DNA of 28,548 bases from a virus, in the IMG/VR virus record IMGVR_UViG_3300010885_021047, positions 1 to 28,548 of that record, one strand, 5' to 3'. This document shows, piece after piece, positions 16,830-23,901 of the stretch (positions within the stretch are counted from its first letter, which is position 1; each line of letters begins with the position of its first letter). Under the pieces are notes generated by a model. That model did no database searches, was not told where the DNA came from, and saw only the letters and a list, made by a program, of their open reading frames with translations. The position numbers and the translations under genes are program-made.

Positions 16830-19800
16830 AAATTGCACAGAAGCTTACTATAGTTTTAAAGGTATTTTAAATTTATACCCTAACTATGATAATTATACAA
16901 GCGTTAATCAAGCAGCTCCTCAAGTTATAAATGTAGATTTGGCTGCCGGATTTTCAAGTCTTTTAGCTAATAATAAATTAAAAACACAAGATATATCTAC
17001 TGTATCTGCAGCTCCAGTTCAAGTAGATAAACAAGGTAGTACTAATTATTGGTCTCAGACTACTACAACTACAGTAAAAGATATTTCAGTTCAATCTACA
17101 ACACTAAAAAATGATTTAGGTGATTTAGTTACTGATGTTTCAAACCTTCCATATATGAGAAGCAGATTAATTTCAATTGCTGCTTATGGAATGAAACCTA
17201 ATACAAAATTATTTTGTTATTTTGATAATGTCAATGTAACTCAATATTGTGCTCCGGCAAAAATTAATCCTAGCTATGCAGATGTTAATGGTAATATAGA
17301 TCCTACTAAATTAGATACTTTACATGCAGGTTATGAAGATCAGGTCCTTTTACAAACAGGTGCTTTTTCAACTAATAATTCTGTATCTGTAGTAACTACT
17401 GATAGCAAAGGTCAAGCTTTCTTACAGTTACAACTTCCAGGTAATACATTTAGAGCTGGAGATAGATCTGTACTTTTAACGAATGTAGATAATTTATCTG
17501 CAACTGGTGCTATTTTAACTACTGCAACTGGTACTTATACTGCATCATCTTTATCAGTTACTAAAAAGAATGTATCTTTTAATATTATACAACCTTCATT
17601 TTCTACTACTACAGTACAGAGTAGTACTTCAACAAACTATACAACACAAGACCCTCCTCCTCCTGCTCCAAATCCTCCATATGTTGATTATGGTGGTGGT
17701 TCATGCTTTGTAAAAGGTTCTTTAGTAACTATGGCAGACGGGTCGCTTAAAGTTATAGAAGATGTTGTTATCGGTGACGTTTTAAAAGGTTATAATACAG
17801 ATAATTTAGTAGTAAAATTTGATCATCAAATGCTAGATAACGGAAGTAGAAAGCCTAACCTATACGGTATTAATGGTATGGGTAAACTAATGACTTCCGA
17901 GCATCCAGTATTAACTACTAATGGATGGAAATCTATTGAACCTAGTGAAACTCAAAGATTAGAGCCGCAGATATTTGATATTATTACTGGTAAATTAGAA
18001 GTAGGTGATAAAATTATTTGTCAGGATGATTCATATCTTTTAGTTGAAAGTATTGAAAAATATGAAAATGAGCCACAACAAGAAGTTTATAACTTTAAAT
18101 TAAATGGCGATCACACATATATTGTAAATGGTTTAATAGTTCATAATAAAGATGGTGACGGGGCAGGAAACGATTCTGGTGGTGGAGATAATGATGATCC
18201 AGTAGCAGAAACGTTTCAAATTAAAACAAACTCAAATGCTAACGTTCCAGGATTTTTTATTACTGGAGTAGGTGTTTACTTTAAAAGAAAAAGTGCTACT
18301 TTAGGTGCTACAGTTCACGTATGTGAAACTATTGCAGGCACTCCTAATGTAGTTAGACAGGTTGCAAGAGCACGTTTAAATTCAGCAGATATTGGAGTCA
18401 GTGATGATTCTTCTGTAGAAACAATATTTTATTTTGATACTCCTGCTCTGATACAAGCTAATATAGATTATGCTTTTTATATTGTTCCAGATGGCAATAA
18501 TCCTGATTATGAAATATGGATTTCAGAAGTAGGTGGTACTGATAAGTTAACTTCTAGAGCAGTTACTCAACAACCATATCCTGGAATAATGTGGGTATCT
18601 TCGAATGGTAGATCTTGGACATCAGTTCAATCTTCTGATATTAAATTTAATATCTATAGAGCTTCATTCAAATATGGTTCAGCTCAGTTAGTATTTAGAA
18701 ATGAACCTAATGATTTTATTACAATGTCTGGTTTATTAAGAAATAATACTGCTACTGCTATCCAATTAGGAGACGTAGTGTATGCAGCTAACACTTTAAA
18801 CACCAGTCAAATTTTATCTGATACAACTAAAAAACCTTTTGGTATAGTAAGTCAAATTGATGAATTAAATCAAAAAGTAGTTATAAGTAGATCAAACGGG
18901 TTATTTAGTAATACAGCGTTTCCATTAATTAAATTTTTAAGAGTTTCTCAGATTGGCAATACTCAACAATTAATTAGCTCTAATATTATTGCATCTGCAA
19001 ACGTAGCTACAATAGATGATATCTATTATCATGGAGTAGTACCAAAATTTACTACTACAGAACCAGCAGGCACAACTACAACCTTAACATTTTATGGAAC
19101 TGCTAATAGCACATATGGGTATGCATATGATTCAATAGGAACTAATGTTTTTAAAGAATCTTTACATTTATTTACTGATTATGAAAGAGTAATAAAAAGT
19201 TATTCTAATGAAATAGCTATTGGAAGCTTTGGCGCTAACGGTACTTCTGCTGTTGCAATTACTATGTTTACTAATCAAAAATATCTATCTCCTGTAATAG
19301 ATTTAGCAACTAAAACTAGTAATTTTATTAAAAATTTAATTAGTTCAAATAGCTATAATGAATCTACGAGATATGGTGGTGCATTAAATAAGTATATTTC
19401 AAAACCGGTACAGATGGATATTGATGCAGAAGATCTATTAGTTTACGTAACTGGTTATAGACCAGCAGGTACTGATATTTTAGTATATGGTAAATTTAAA
19501 AATAAATTAGATAATGCTAATTTTAATGATATTCCATGGACTCTAATGACATTGTCTAAAACACAATCTAGCCAGTTTAATTCTCCAAAGGACACACAAG
19601 ATTATTCTGAATACATTTATTATGTTCCTACAGGCAGTACAACATCTAATCAAACTACTGCTTATTTGGATCCTGCAACTACACCACCTAATATTCTTTC
19701 TTATTATAGCACACTAGGTGGAGCAGAGCTTAACCGATTTAATATGTTTATGATAAAGATTATTTTAATTTCAAACGATCCAATTAAAATTCCTACTATG

Positions 19801-19833
19801 AGGGACGTAAGAGCTCTTGCGCTTATGAAATAA
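16804..19833 (+). CDS. Long structural protein, third frame-split part with embedded Hint domain
   Basis: The frame is open from 16804 (after a TAA at 16801-16803). No ATG occurs before 17155; a TTG at 16939 lacks a ribosome-binding site, and upstream codons already read like family sequence (NPYATTYRNCTEAYYSFKG). It therefore probably depends on a +1 shift from the preceding part. Contents: NLPYMRSRLISIAAYGMKPNTKLFCYFD, a Gly/Thr region, a Pro-rich linker (DPPPPAPNPPY), the Hint domain at 17704-18147, an acidic Gly linker, then DPVAETFQI with the conserved C-terminal modules (DYAFYIVPD, IWISEVGG, GIMWVSSNGRSW) and NKYISKPVQMDIDAEDLLVYVTGYRPAGTDI. This is the distal part of the DUF4815-associated baseplate/fibre protein. 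It ends TAATATG into the next gene. Confidence 0.8.
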   Translation, partial: SNPYATTYRNCTEAYYSFKGILNLYPNYDNYTSVNQAAPQVINVDLAAGFSSLLANNKLKTQDISTVSAAPVQVDKQGSTNYWSQTTTTTVKDISVQSTTLKNDLGDLVTDVSNLPYMRSRLISIAAYGMKPNTKLFCYFDNVNVTQYCAPAKINPSYADVNGNIDPTKLDTLHAGYEDQVLLQTGAFSTNNSVSVVTTDSKGQAFLQLQLPGNTFRAGDRSVLLTNVDNLSATGAILTTATGTYTASSLSVTKKNVSFNIIQPSFSTTTVQSSTSTNYTTQDPPPPAPNPPYVDYGGGSCFVKGSLVTMADGSLKVIEDVVIGDVLKGYNTDNLVVKFDHQMLDNGSRKPNLYGINGMGKLMTSEHPVLTTNGWKSIEPSETQRLEPQIFDIITGKLEVGDKIICQDDSYLLVESIEKYENEPQQEVYNFKLNGDHTYIVNGLIVHNKDGDGAGNDSGGGDNDDPVAETFQIKTNSNANVPGFFITGVGVYFKRKSATLGATVHVCETIAGTPNVVRQVARARLNSADIGVSDDSSVETIFYFDTPALIQANIDYAFYIVPDGNNPDYEIWISEVGGTDKLTSRAVTQQPYPGIMWVSSNGRSWTSVQSSDIKFNIYRASFKYGSAQLVFRNEPNDFITMSGLLRNNTATAIQLGDVVYAANTLNTSQILSDTTKKPFGIVSQIDELNQKVVISRSNGLFSNTAFPLIKFLRVSQIGNTQQLISSNIIASANVATIDDIYYHGVVPKFTTTEPAGTTTTLTFYGTANSTYGYAYDSIGTNVFKESLHLFTDYERVIKSYSNEIAIGSFGANGTSAVAITMFTNQKYLSPVIDLATKTSNFIKNLISSNSYNESTRYGGALNKYISKPVQMDIDAEDLLVYVTGYRPAGTDILVYGKFKNKLDNANFNDIPWTLMTLSKTQSSQFNSPKDTQDYSEYIYYVPTGSTTSNQTTAYLDPATTPPNILSYYSTLGGAELNRFNMFMIKIILISNDPIKIPTMRDVRALALMK
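16806..16812 (+). promoter_or_regulatory. Candidate +1 frameshift site (AAA CCC A)
   Basis: Frame 3 reads ATC AAA CCC ATA CGC and soon terminates. Frame 1 reads AAC CCA TAC GCT ACA ACA TAT and continues for about 1,000 codons. A proline tRNA on CCC (16809-16811) slipping forward one base onto CCA (16810-16812) would join the two as IKPYATTYRNC, matching the expected continuous protein. The two frames overlap only from 16804 to 16829. +1 slippage on CCC is a known mechanism in phages. No stop codon or clear downstream stimulator was seen beside it, so an indel or sequencing error is an equal alternative. Confidence 0.4.
17704..18147 (+). other. Hint (intein-like) domain without homing endonuclease; +1 residue is Lys
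   Basis: Intein blocks are visible in order within about 148 residues. Block A starts at Cys (17704-17706): CFVKGSLV, MADGSLKVIEDVVIGD. Block B has TSEHPVLTTNGWKSIE, with the TxxH His at 17902-17904. Block F/G is VYNFKLNGDHTYIVNG, ending LIVHN at 18145-18147. The next residue is Lys, not the Cys/Ser/Thr needed for canonical splicing, which is the pattern of bacterial-intein-like or Hedgehog-like Hint domains that cleave rather than splice cleanly. There is no space for a homing endonuclease. Pro-rich and acidic Gly-rich linkers flank it, as expected for an autonomous inserted module. Self-processing is inferred, not shown. Confidence 0.85.
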
Positions 19834-19834
19834 T

Positions 19835-20047
19835 ATGGATAATTTTAAACAAATGAAAAGTAATCCAGGTGCTCTAGTAAATGTAGATGTTGCAAATTAT
19901 AATAGCTACTGGCTTCAAAGAAGGTCTAATGAAGCGGATAAGAATAAATTAGATGAAATAAATATTTTAAAAAATCAAATTAATGAAATAGCTTCAGAAC
20001 AACTGCAAATTAAAGATTTGCTTATTAAATTGTTGGAAAAAAAATAA
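19835..20047 (+). CDS. Small coiled-coil protein before the tail fibre
   Basis: The 70-residue protein has MKSNPGALVNVDVANYNSYW at the start and a clear amphipathic helix after residue 28 (NKLDEINILKNQINEIASEQ, then IKDLLIKLLEKK) with heptad-spaced Ile/Leu, so it probably forms a short coiled-coil oligomer. The junctions are TAATATG upstream and TAATG downstream, which supports it as a real gene. Its place between the baseplate-periphery protein and the S74 fibre suggests a fibre linker, a trimerisation cap or an assembly helper. No family is recognised, and the functional idea is positional inference. Confidence 0.7.
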   Translation: MDNFKQMKSNPGALVNVDVANYNSYWLQRRSNEADKNKLDEINILKNQINEIASEQLQIKDLLIKLLEKK

Positions 20048-21798
20048 TGACTGTAAGAATTAGTACTATCAATCAAACTACAGATACATTTGGAACTTGG
20101 TTAGCTAAAACCAACCAAGCTATTGTAGCTATAAATGCTTATTCTGTAACTGTTAATTCAAATACAGCCATAGGTAATGCTGCTATTTCAGGTCAATTTA
20201 CAGCTAATACTTTAGTAGGTAATAATTGGTTATATGTAGGTTATGGTTCATCTAATATAGTTGCTAATGCTGTTTCTTTTACTGTACAATCTTCTTCTAC
20301 TACTAATACGGTAATTACTGCTTCAGGTATGTTATCTAGTATTGGTCCTAATGTTACATCCTATACGCAATCTTTAATGAAATTAGGTAATACTGCTATT
20401 AGAGGTGCTAATGTTACAGCTGATAATTTATATCTTTCTACATATGCTAATGTAGGTAATACATTCTTATCTAGAACTACTGTATATGCCGATAATATGA
20501 ACACCCATGTATTCTATGCTACGGCTAATGCAACTTTCGGTGATAAAGAAGCTAATACTTATATTGACAGATTTGGTGTTATAATTTATTCTAAACCTGT
20601 TGGAACTTATGTAGTAAATACTAATATTACTTCAACTTCTGTAACTACAGTTGATGTTTATGCTAACAATATACATGGCAATTTACTAGCTCCTCCTGGC
20701 AAACCTATAGTATTTACTGGAAATACTAGATTTTCTGGAGCTAATAATTATTTTGATTATGGTTTAACTTCAAATGGTAATGTAGAAATTTATGGCCCAG
20801 CCTTACATTTCTCTCATAGTTGGAACTATAAAACTACTCCATATCAATCAAGTAATAATATATTTTTATTCCAAGGTTATCAAGGTGGTGCTAATTTCTC
20901 TAGAAATATATTTGAACAACCAGATGGTACTATATGGTCTTCACAAGGATCTGGTGAAAGATTAAATCTTAATAGTGGTACATTAACTTATCAAGTTTTT
21001 CAAAACGGAACAATTAATGCAGCTGCACCTTCGCCATTAGTACCTTTAACTGTAAATGCAATAGTTGCAAACATTAATTCTTCTTCAATTACTAATATAC
21101 TTTCCTCTAATACTAATTTTGGAAATGCTTCAACTATTTCAACACCTACAATATATGGTCAAAGATTAATTATTGCAGGTCAATCTGTAGCAGATATTGT
21201 ATTTACAGATGATAAAGATCCAGATAGAGGTATAACAAATTATACTTTAAGAATGGACGATGGAGCATATAACTTTGCTTTCTCAACATCTGCAACTAGA
21301 TTAGATTACGGTACATCTTCAGCAACTATAGATTTTGCTGGAAATATAACTGCACAGGCTAATGTTAACGCAGGGCGTAATGTTTATGCCACCAAGGATG
21401 TGCTTGCTGGAAATAGTATGTATTCTACCCATGATATAGGAGCGGGTGGAACTATCTCTGCTGGAGGTGACGTAATTGCCTATCAAACATCAGATATAAC
21501 TTATAAAACAAATATTATTAATATACCTAATGCATTAGAAAAAATTAATCAGATTAACGGTGTAGAATTTGATTGGTCAGATGAATACATTGCTGAAAAA
21601 GGCGGTGAGGATGGGTACTTTATTCGTAAGCATGATGTAGGTGTTATTGCCCAAGAAGTAGAAGAAGTACTCCCAGAAGTTGTAGCTACCCGTGAAGATG
21701 GAACCAAAGCTGTTAGATATGAAAAGTTAGTAGCGCTACTTATTGAAGCAGTAAAAGATCTTTCTGCTCAACTTGAAGATCTTAAAAAGAAAGATTAA
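20047..21798 (+). CDS. Tail fibre with C-terminal S74 intramolecular chaperone
   Basis: The 583-residue fibre protein begins TVRISTINQTTDTFGTWLAKTNQAI, the baseplate-attachment motif (TFGxWxxKTN) common in fibres of marine T4-like phages. A long repetitive beta region rich in Asn/Thr/Ser/Gly follows (NTAIGNAAISGQFTANTLVG, GNTFLSRTTVYADNMN and similar). The C-terminus from about residue 475 is a Peptidase_S74 chaperone: GGDVIAYQTSDITYKTNI, DVGVIAQEVEEVLPEVV, AVRYEKLVALLIEAVKDL and a terminal coiled coil. The catalytic Ser482 and Lys487 are present in SDITYK (usual SDxRLK), so autocleavage before Ser482 would release about 102 residues after the fibre trimer folds. It sits directly upstream of the adhesin, like gene 37 to 38 order. 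Confidence 0.88.
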   Translation: MTVRISTINQTTDTFGTWLAKTNQAIVAINAYSVTVNSNTAIGNAAISGQFTANTLVGNNWLYVGYGSSNIVANAVSFTVQSSSTTNTVITASGMLSSIGPNVTSYTQSLMKLGNTAIRGANVTADNLYLSTYANVGNTFLSRTTVYADNMNTHVFYATANATFGDKEANTYIDRFGVIIYSKPVGTYVVNTNITSTSVTTVDVYANNIHGNLLAPPGKPIVFTGNTRFSGANNYFDYGLTSNGNVEIYGPALHFSHSWNYKTTPYQSSNNIFLFQGYQGGANFSRNIFEQPDGTIWSSQGSGERLNLNSGTLTYQVFQNGTINAAAPSPLVPLTVNAIVANINSSSITNILSSNTNFGNASTISTPTIYGQRLIIAGQSVADIVFTDDKDPDRGITNYTLRMDDGAYNFAFSTSATRLDYGTSSATIDFAGNITAQANVNAGRNVYATKDVLAGNSMYSTHDIGAGGTISAGGDVIAYQTSDITYKTNIINIPNALEKINQINGVEFDWSDEYIAEKGGEDGYFIRKHDVGVIAQEVEEVLPEVVATREDGTKAVRYEKLVALLIEAVKDLSAQLEDLKKKD

Positions 21799-21800
21799 TT

Positions 21801-22628
21801 ATGGCATTAGCAGTACCAGTACCATTAACAGGCCTTATTAATATAGAAGAAATAAAAGCTGCATTTCCTTCTACTAATAGTAATAGTCTACATGCATATT
21901 TTGGTAAGACCTGGTACAAACCTTCTGATGGATCTACTGGTACTTTTACTAGTACAGGGCCTTTAAGAGATTCTGATTTTAGAGGCAAAATGGAAATGCC
22001 TTCGATCCATATAACTGTAGACTCCTATAATGTTGATATATTAAATCTTGTAAAAAGTAAAATAACTTATAGTGCAGGACAAACAGCTGCAATGGTATTT
22101 GTTGATTCTGGTGTAAAAGTTGGAAGTACTAGTACTGGCAGCCCGTCTATGGTAGTTAACGGATTTGTTGCAGGTGATTTTATCGGTATCACTAACAATG
22201 GAAGTATTATTGGTGCTGGAGGTAATGGAGGTAATGGTGGAGGTGGTGGAAATGGTGGTACTGCTTTACAATTAAGATTCCCTACTCCAATAACTAATAA
22301 TGGTACAATTGCCGGAGGCGGAGGCGGAGGCGGAGCCGGAGCCTCAGGTAAAACTAAAGGCGGCGTTTTTGGCTTTACCAGCCAGGGATATAATGGCGGA
22401 CAAGGCGGCGGAGGAGCAGGGTTTAATCCTGGTAATAATGGAGCTACAACTACTCAAGGAGGTGGTGGCCTTTCTGATAATGGAACTACCGGAGGCCGTG
22501 GAGGTAATTTAGGACAAGTTGGTACCGGATCCGGTCAAGGCGGTGGTGGTAATCCAGGTTACTATATTGATGGAAGTAATTTTATTGTAGGTACTGTGGG
22601 TGGTATTAAAATAGGCCCTATTAGATAA
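21801..22628 (+). CDS. Glycine-rich distal adhesin, gp38-like
   Basis: The 275-residue protein has an N-terminal attachment half: PVPLTGLINIEEIKAAFPST, LHAYFGKTWYKPSDGS and RDSDFRGK (fibre-tip binding pattern), then a beta segment ending VAGDFIGITNNGSIIGAGGNG. The C-terminal half is a series of glycine-rich blocks (GNGGNGGGGGNGG, NNGTIAGGGGGGGAG, GYNGGQGGGGAG, TQGGGGLSDNGTTGG, GSGQGGGGNPG) separated by short variable segments. This is the architecture of gp38 receptor-binding adhesins of T2/S16-type phages, where the blocks form polyglycine-II helices and the segments between them form receptor-contact loops. The position right after the S74 fibre fits. Specific receptor unknown. The DNA is locally GC-rich because of GGA/GGC codons. 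Confidence 0.78.
   Translation: MALAVPVPLTGLINIEEIKAAFPSTNSNSLHAYFGKTWYKPSDGSTGTFTSTGPLRDSDFRGKMEMPSIHITVDSYNVDILNLVKSKITYSAGQTAAMVFVDSGVKVGSTSTGSPSMVVNGFVAGDFIGITNNGSIIGAGGNGGNGGGGGNGGTALQLRFPTPITNNGTIAGGGGGGGAGASGKTKGGVFGFTSQGYNGGQGGGGAGFNPGNNGATTTQGGGGLSDNGTTGGRGGNLGQVGTGSGQGGGGNPGYYIDGSNFIVGTVGGIKIGPIR
22314..22343 (+). repeat. Tandem GGAGGC/GGAGCC hexamer repeat in the adhesin gene
   Basis: Five hexamers in a row (three GGAGGC then two GGAGCC) encode consecutive Gly-Gly and Gly-Ala pairs of a polyglycine block. The run is sharply GC-rich compared with the A+T-rich surroundings. Such repeats can gain or lose units by slippage, which would change the length of the polyglycine helix. Confidence 0.8.
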
Positions 22629-22637
22629 GGAAATAAT

Positions 22638-23015
22638 ATGCAACACGTTAATGTACATTTAATAGACTATGATGAAAATAATCATAGTATTTTAGTATCT
22701 TTTTCTTCAGACAAATTTAAATATGAAGAAGGTGAAGAAAGAATTATGTCTTATGATTTAGCTACCTGGCCAAATAAATCTATAGATGATATTTTATTTG
22801 AAATATCTAAAACTGGTTTAACAGAAATGCATCGTGAGATTGTAAAGCAAAATAAAGATGAATCTTTAATTGCATCTATAGTAAATAAAGTAGGTACAAA
22901 AACTACTTTTAATGTTAGAGAAATAAATCCATTTTATACTAGTTCAGCTGATATGGATGTACATCCGGAAGATACAGAACCACCTGCTAATCAAGATGAA
23001 TATAAAGTATTTTAA
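22638..23015 (+). CDS. Hypothetical protein downstream of the adhesin
   Basis: The 125-residue acidic protein begins with an AAGGA ribosome-binding site that overlaps the stop region of the adhesin gene. Visible features are a beta-hairpin-like start (QHVNVHLIDYDENNHSILVSF), SYDLATWPNKSIDDILFEIS, a helical middle, and an acidic Pro-containing tail (HPEDTEPPANQDEY). No family is recognised. The position suggests a fibre-assembly helper or a small virion protein. It is TAATG-coupled to the next gene. Confidence 0.65.
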   Translation: MQHVNVHLIDYDENNHSILVSFSSDKFKYEEGEERIMSYDLATWPNKSIDDILFEISKTGLTEMHREIVKQNKDESLIASIVNKVGTKTTFNVREINPFYTSSADMDVHPEDTEPPANQDEYKVF

Positions 23016-23572
23016 TGTATAAAACATACACTACAAAAGTATACAGAGATATTGATATTTTTATTAATAAAACTGTATTTTTAAATGCAGGAGAAAGCGT
23101 TACTTTTCCTTTAAATAATGTTGGATTGTCAGTAAACACTTATGATAGAAGACATTACGTAACACAAGGTGGATTTAAATTTGAAGGAAAAAATTTACAA
23201 CGCAACGCATCTATGGCTCCTATGCAAGATAATATAGGTAGAATATGGCCTGATATTGACGATGCTAATATAAGAGCTTTATCTTTAATTGATAGTTTTA
23301 ATATAATTCCTACAGAAGATAATTCCTGTTATTTGTGCATAAGAACATGCTCAACAGTAGGAAGTGCTATTAAACATGAAAATTTTAATGTAAACTCGGG
23401 AGACAATTTTATATTAAGTACAGGAAATCTTTACATAGCGAATATTGATTTAACTATAGATGATATAAACATAGTTGCACATACACCTATTCCAGTTATA
23501 AAAAATAACAAAAATATAATTATAAATGAAAATGGAAGAATCAGTCGTTTTTATTCAACAGGGAACTTATAA
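23015..23572 (+). CDS. Hypothetical protein in the fibre cluster
   Basis: The 185-residue protein has mainly beta-predicted sequence: YTTKVYRDIDIFINKTVFL, then AGESVTFPLNNVGLSV, a central NASMAPMQDNIGRIWPDID and a C-terminal half with NFILSTGNLYIANIDLTIDD. A pair of Cys residues (SCYLCIRTCS) lies in the middle. There is no signal peptide or membrane segment. I do not recognise the family. Coupled TAATG junctions on both sides mark it as a member of the late operon. A role as a small virion or fibre-associated beta protein is inferred from context. Confidence 0.65.
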   Translation: MYKTYTTKVYRDIDIFINKTVFLNAGESVTFPLNNVGLSVNTYDRRHYVTQGGFKFEGKNLQRNASMAPMQDNIGRIWPDIDDANIRALSLIDSFNIIPTEDNSCYLCIRTCSTVGSAIKHENFNVNSGDNFILSTGNLYIANIDLTIDDINIVAHTPIPVIKNNKNIIINENGRISRFYSTGNL

Positions 23573-23901
23573 TGTCTGCACAAAATAATCTAACTATTGA
23601 TAGAGGCACAGATTTTATTTATAATATAACTTTAATAGATTCAGCAGGGGTAACTGTAGACTTAACAGGGTATACTGGCAACTCCCAGTTAAGAACTTCT
23701 TATAATTCAAATGTTTATATTACAATGAACGTTGCTGTGTCCACCGTAAACACTGGAATAATTACATTATCAATGAACTCGCATACTACTAGTTCTCTAA
23801 CCGCTCCAAGGTATCTTTATGACCTAGTTTTAACGAGCAATAATGTTGTATCTAGATTACTTGAAGGTTATATAACTGTAAACCCTAGCGTTACCCGTTA
23901 A
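23572..23901 (+). CDS. Small beta-sandwich phage structural protein
   Basis: The 109-residue protein follows a pattern common in small phage tail/baseplate-associated proteins: an N-terminal IDRGTDFIYNITLIDSAG, then VTVDLTGYTGNSQLRT, a GIITLSMNS strand and a final LYDLVLTSNN...RLLEGYITVNPSVTR. The order rGxdfxxxixlxDxxGxxvDLTGyt, then Gxixlxl, then YxYDlxxt, then rllxGxixvxPxVTR is that of an Ig-like or BppU-N-like beta sandwich. It ends the plus-strand operon, and its last 11 bases overlap the 3' end of the convergent glycosyltransferase gene. I see no terminator hairpin in this overlap. Confidence 0.72.
   Translation: MSAQNNLTIDRGTDFIYNITLIDSAGVTVDLTGYTGNSQLRTSYNSNVYITMNVAVSTVNTGIITLSMNSHTTSSLTAPRYLYDLVLTSNNVVSRLLEGYITVNPSVTR

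Noticed and set aside
17704-18147. Homing endonuclease within the intein-like domain
   Set aside because: The segment between the B and F blocks is only about 60-70 residues and has no LAGLIDADG or HNH motif.
21782-21988. Minus-strand open frame over the fibre-adhesin junction
   Set aside because: It overlaps two well-supported coupled genes and has no family resemblance or start signals.
22300-22512. Plus-strand open frame (EAEAEAEPEP-type) inside the adhesin gene
   Set aside because: It is an out-of-frame reading of the GGAGGC repeat; the polyglycine frame fits the gp38-like architecture and continues to the gene end.
606-23901. Internal rho-independent terminators in the operon
   Set aside because: Gene gaps are 0-10 bases and I saw no GC-rich hairpin followed by a T run at any junction.
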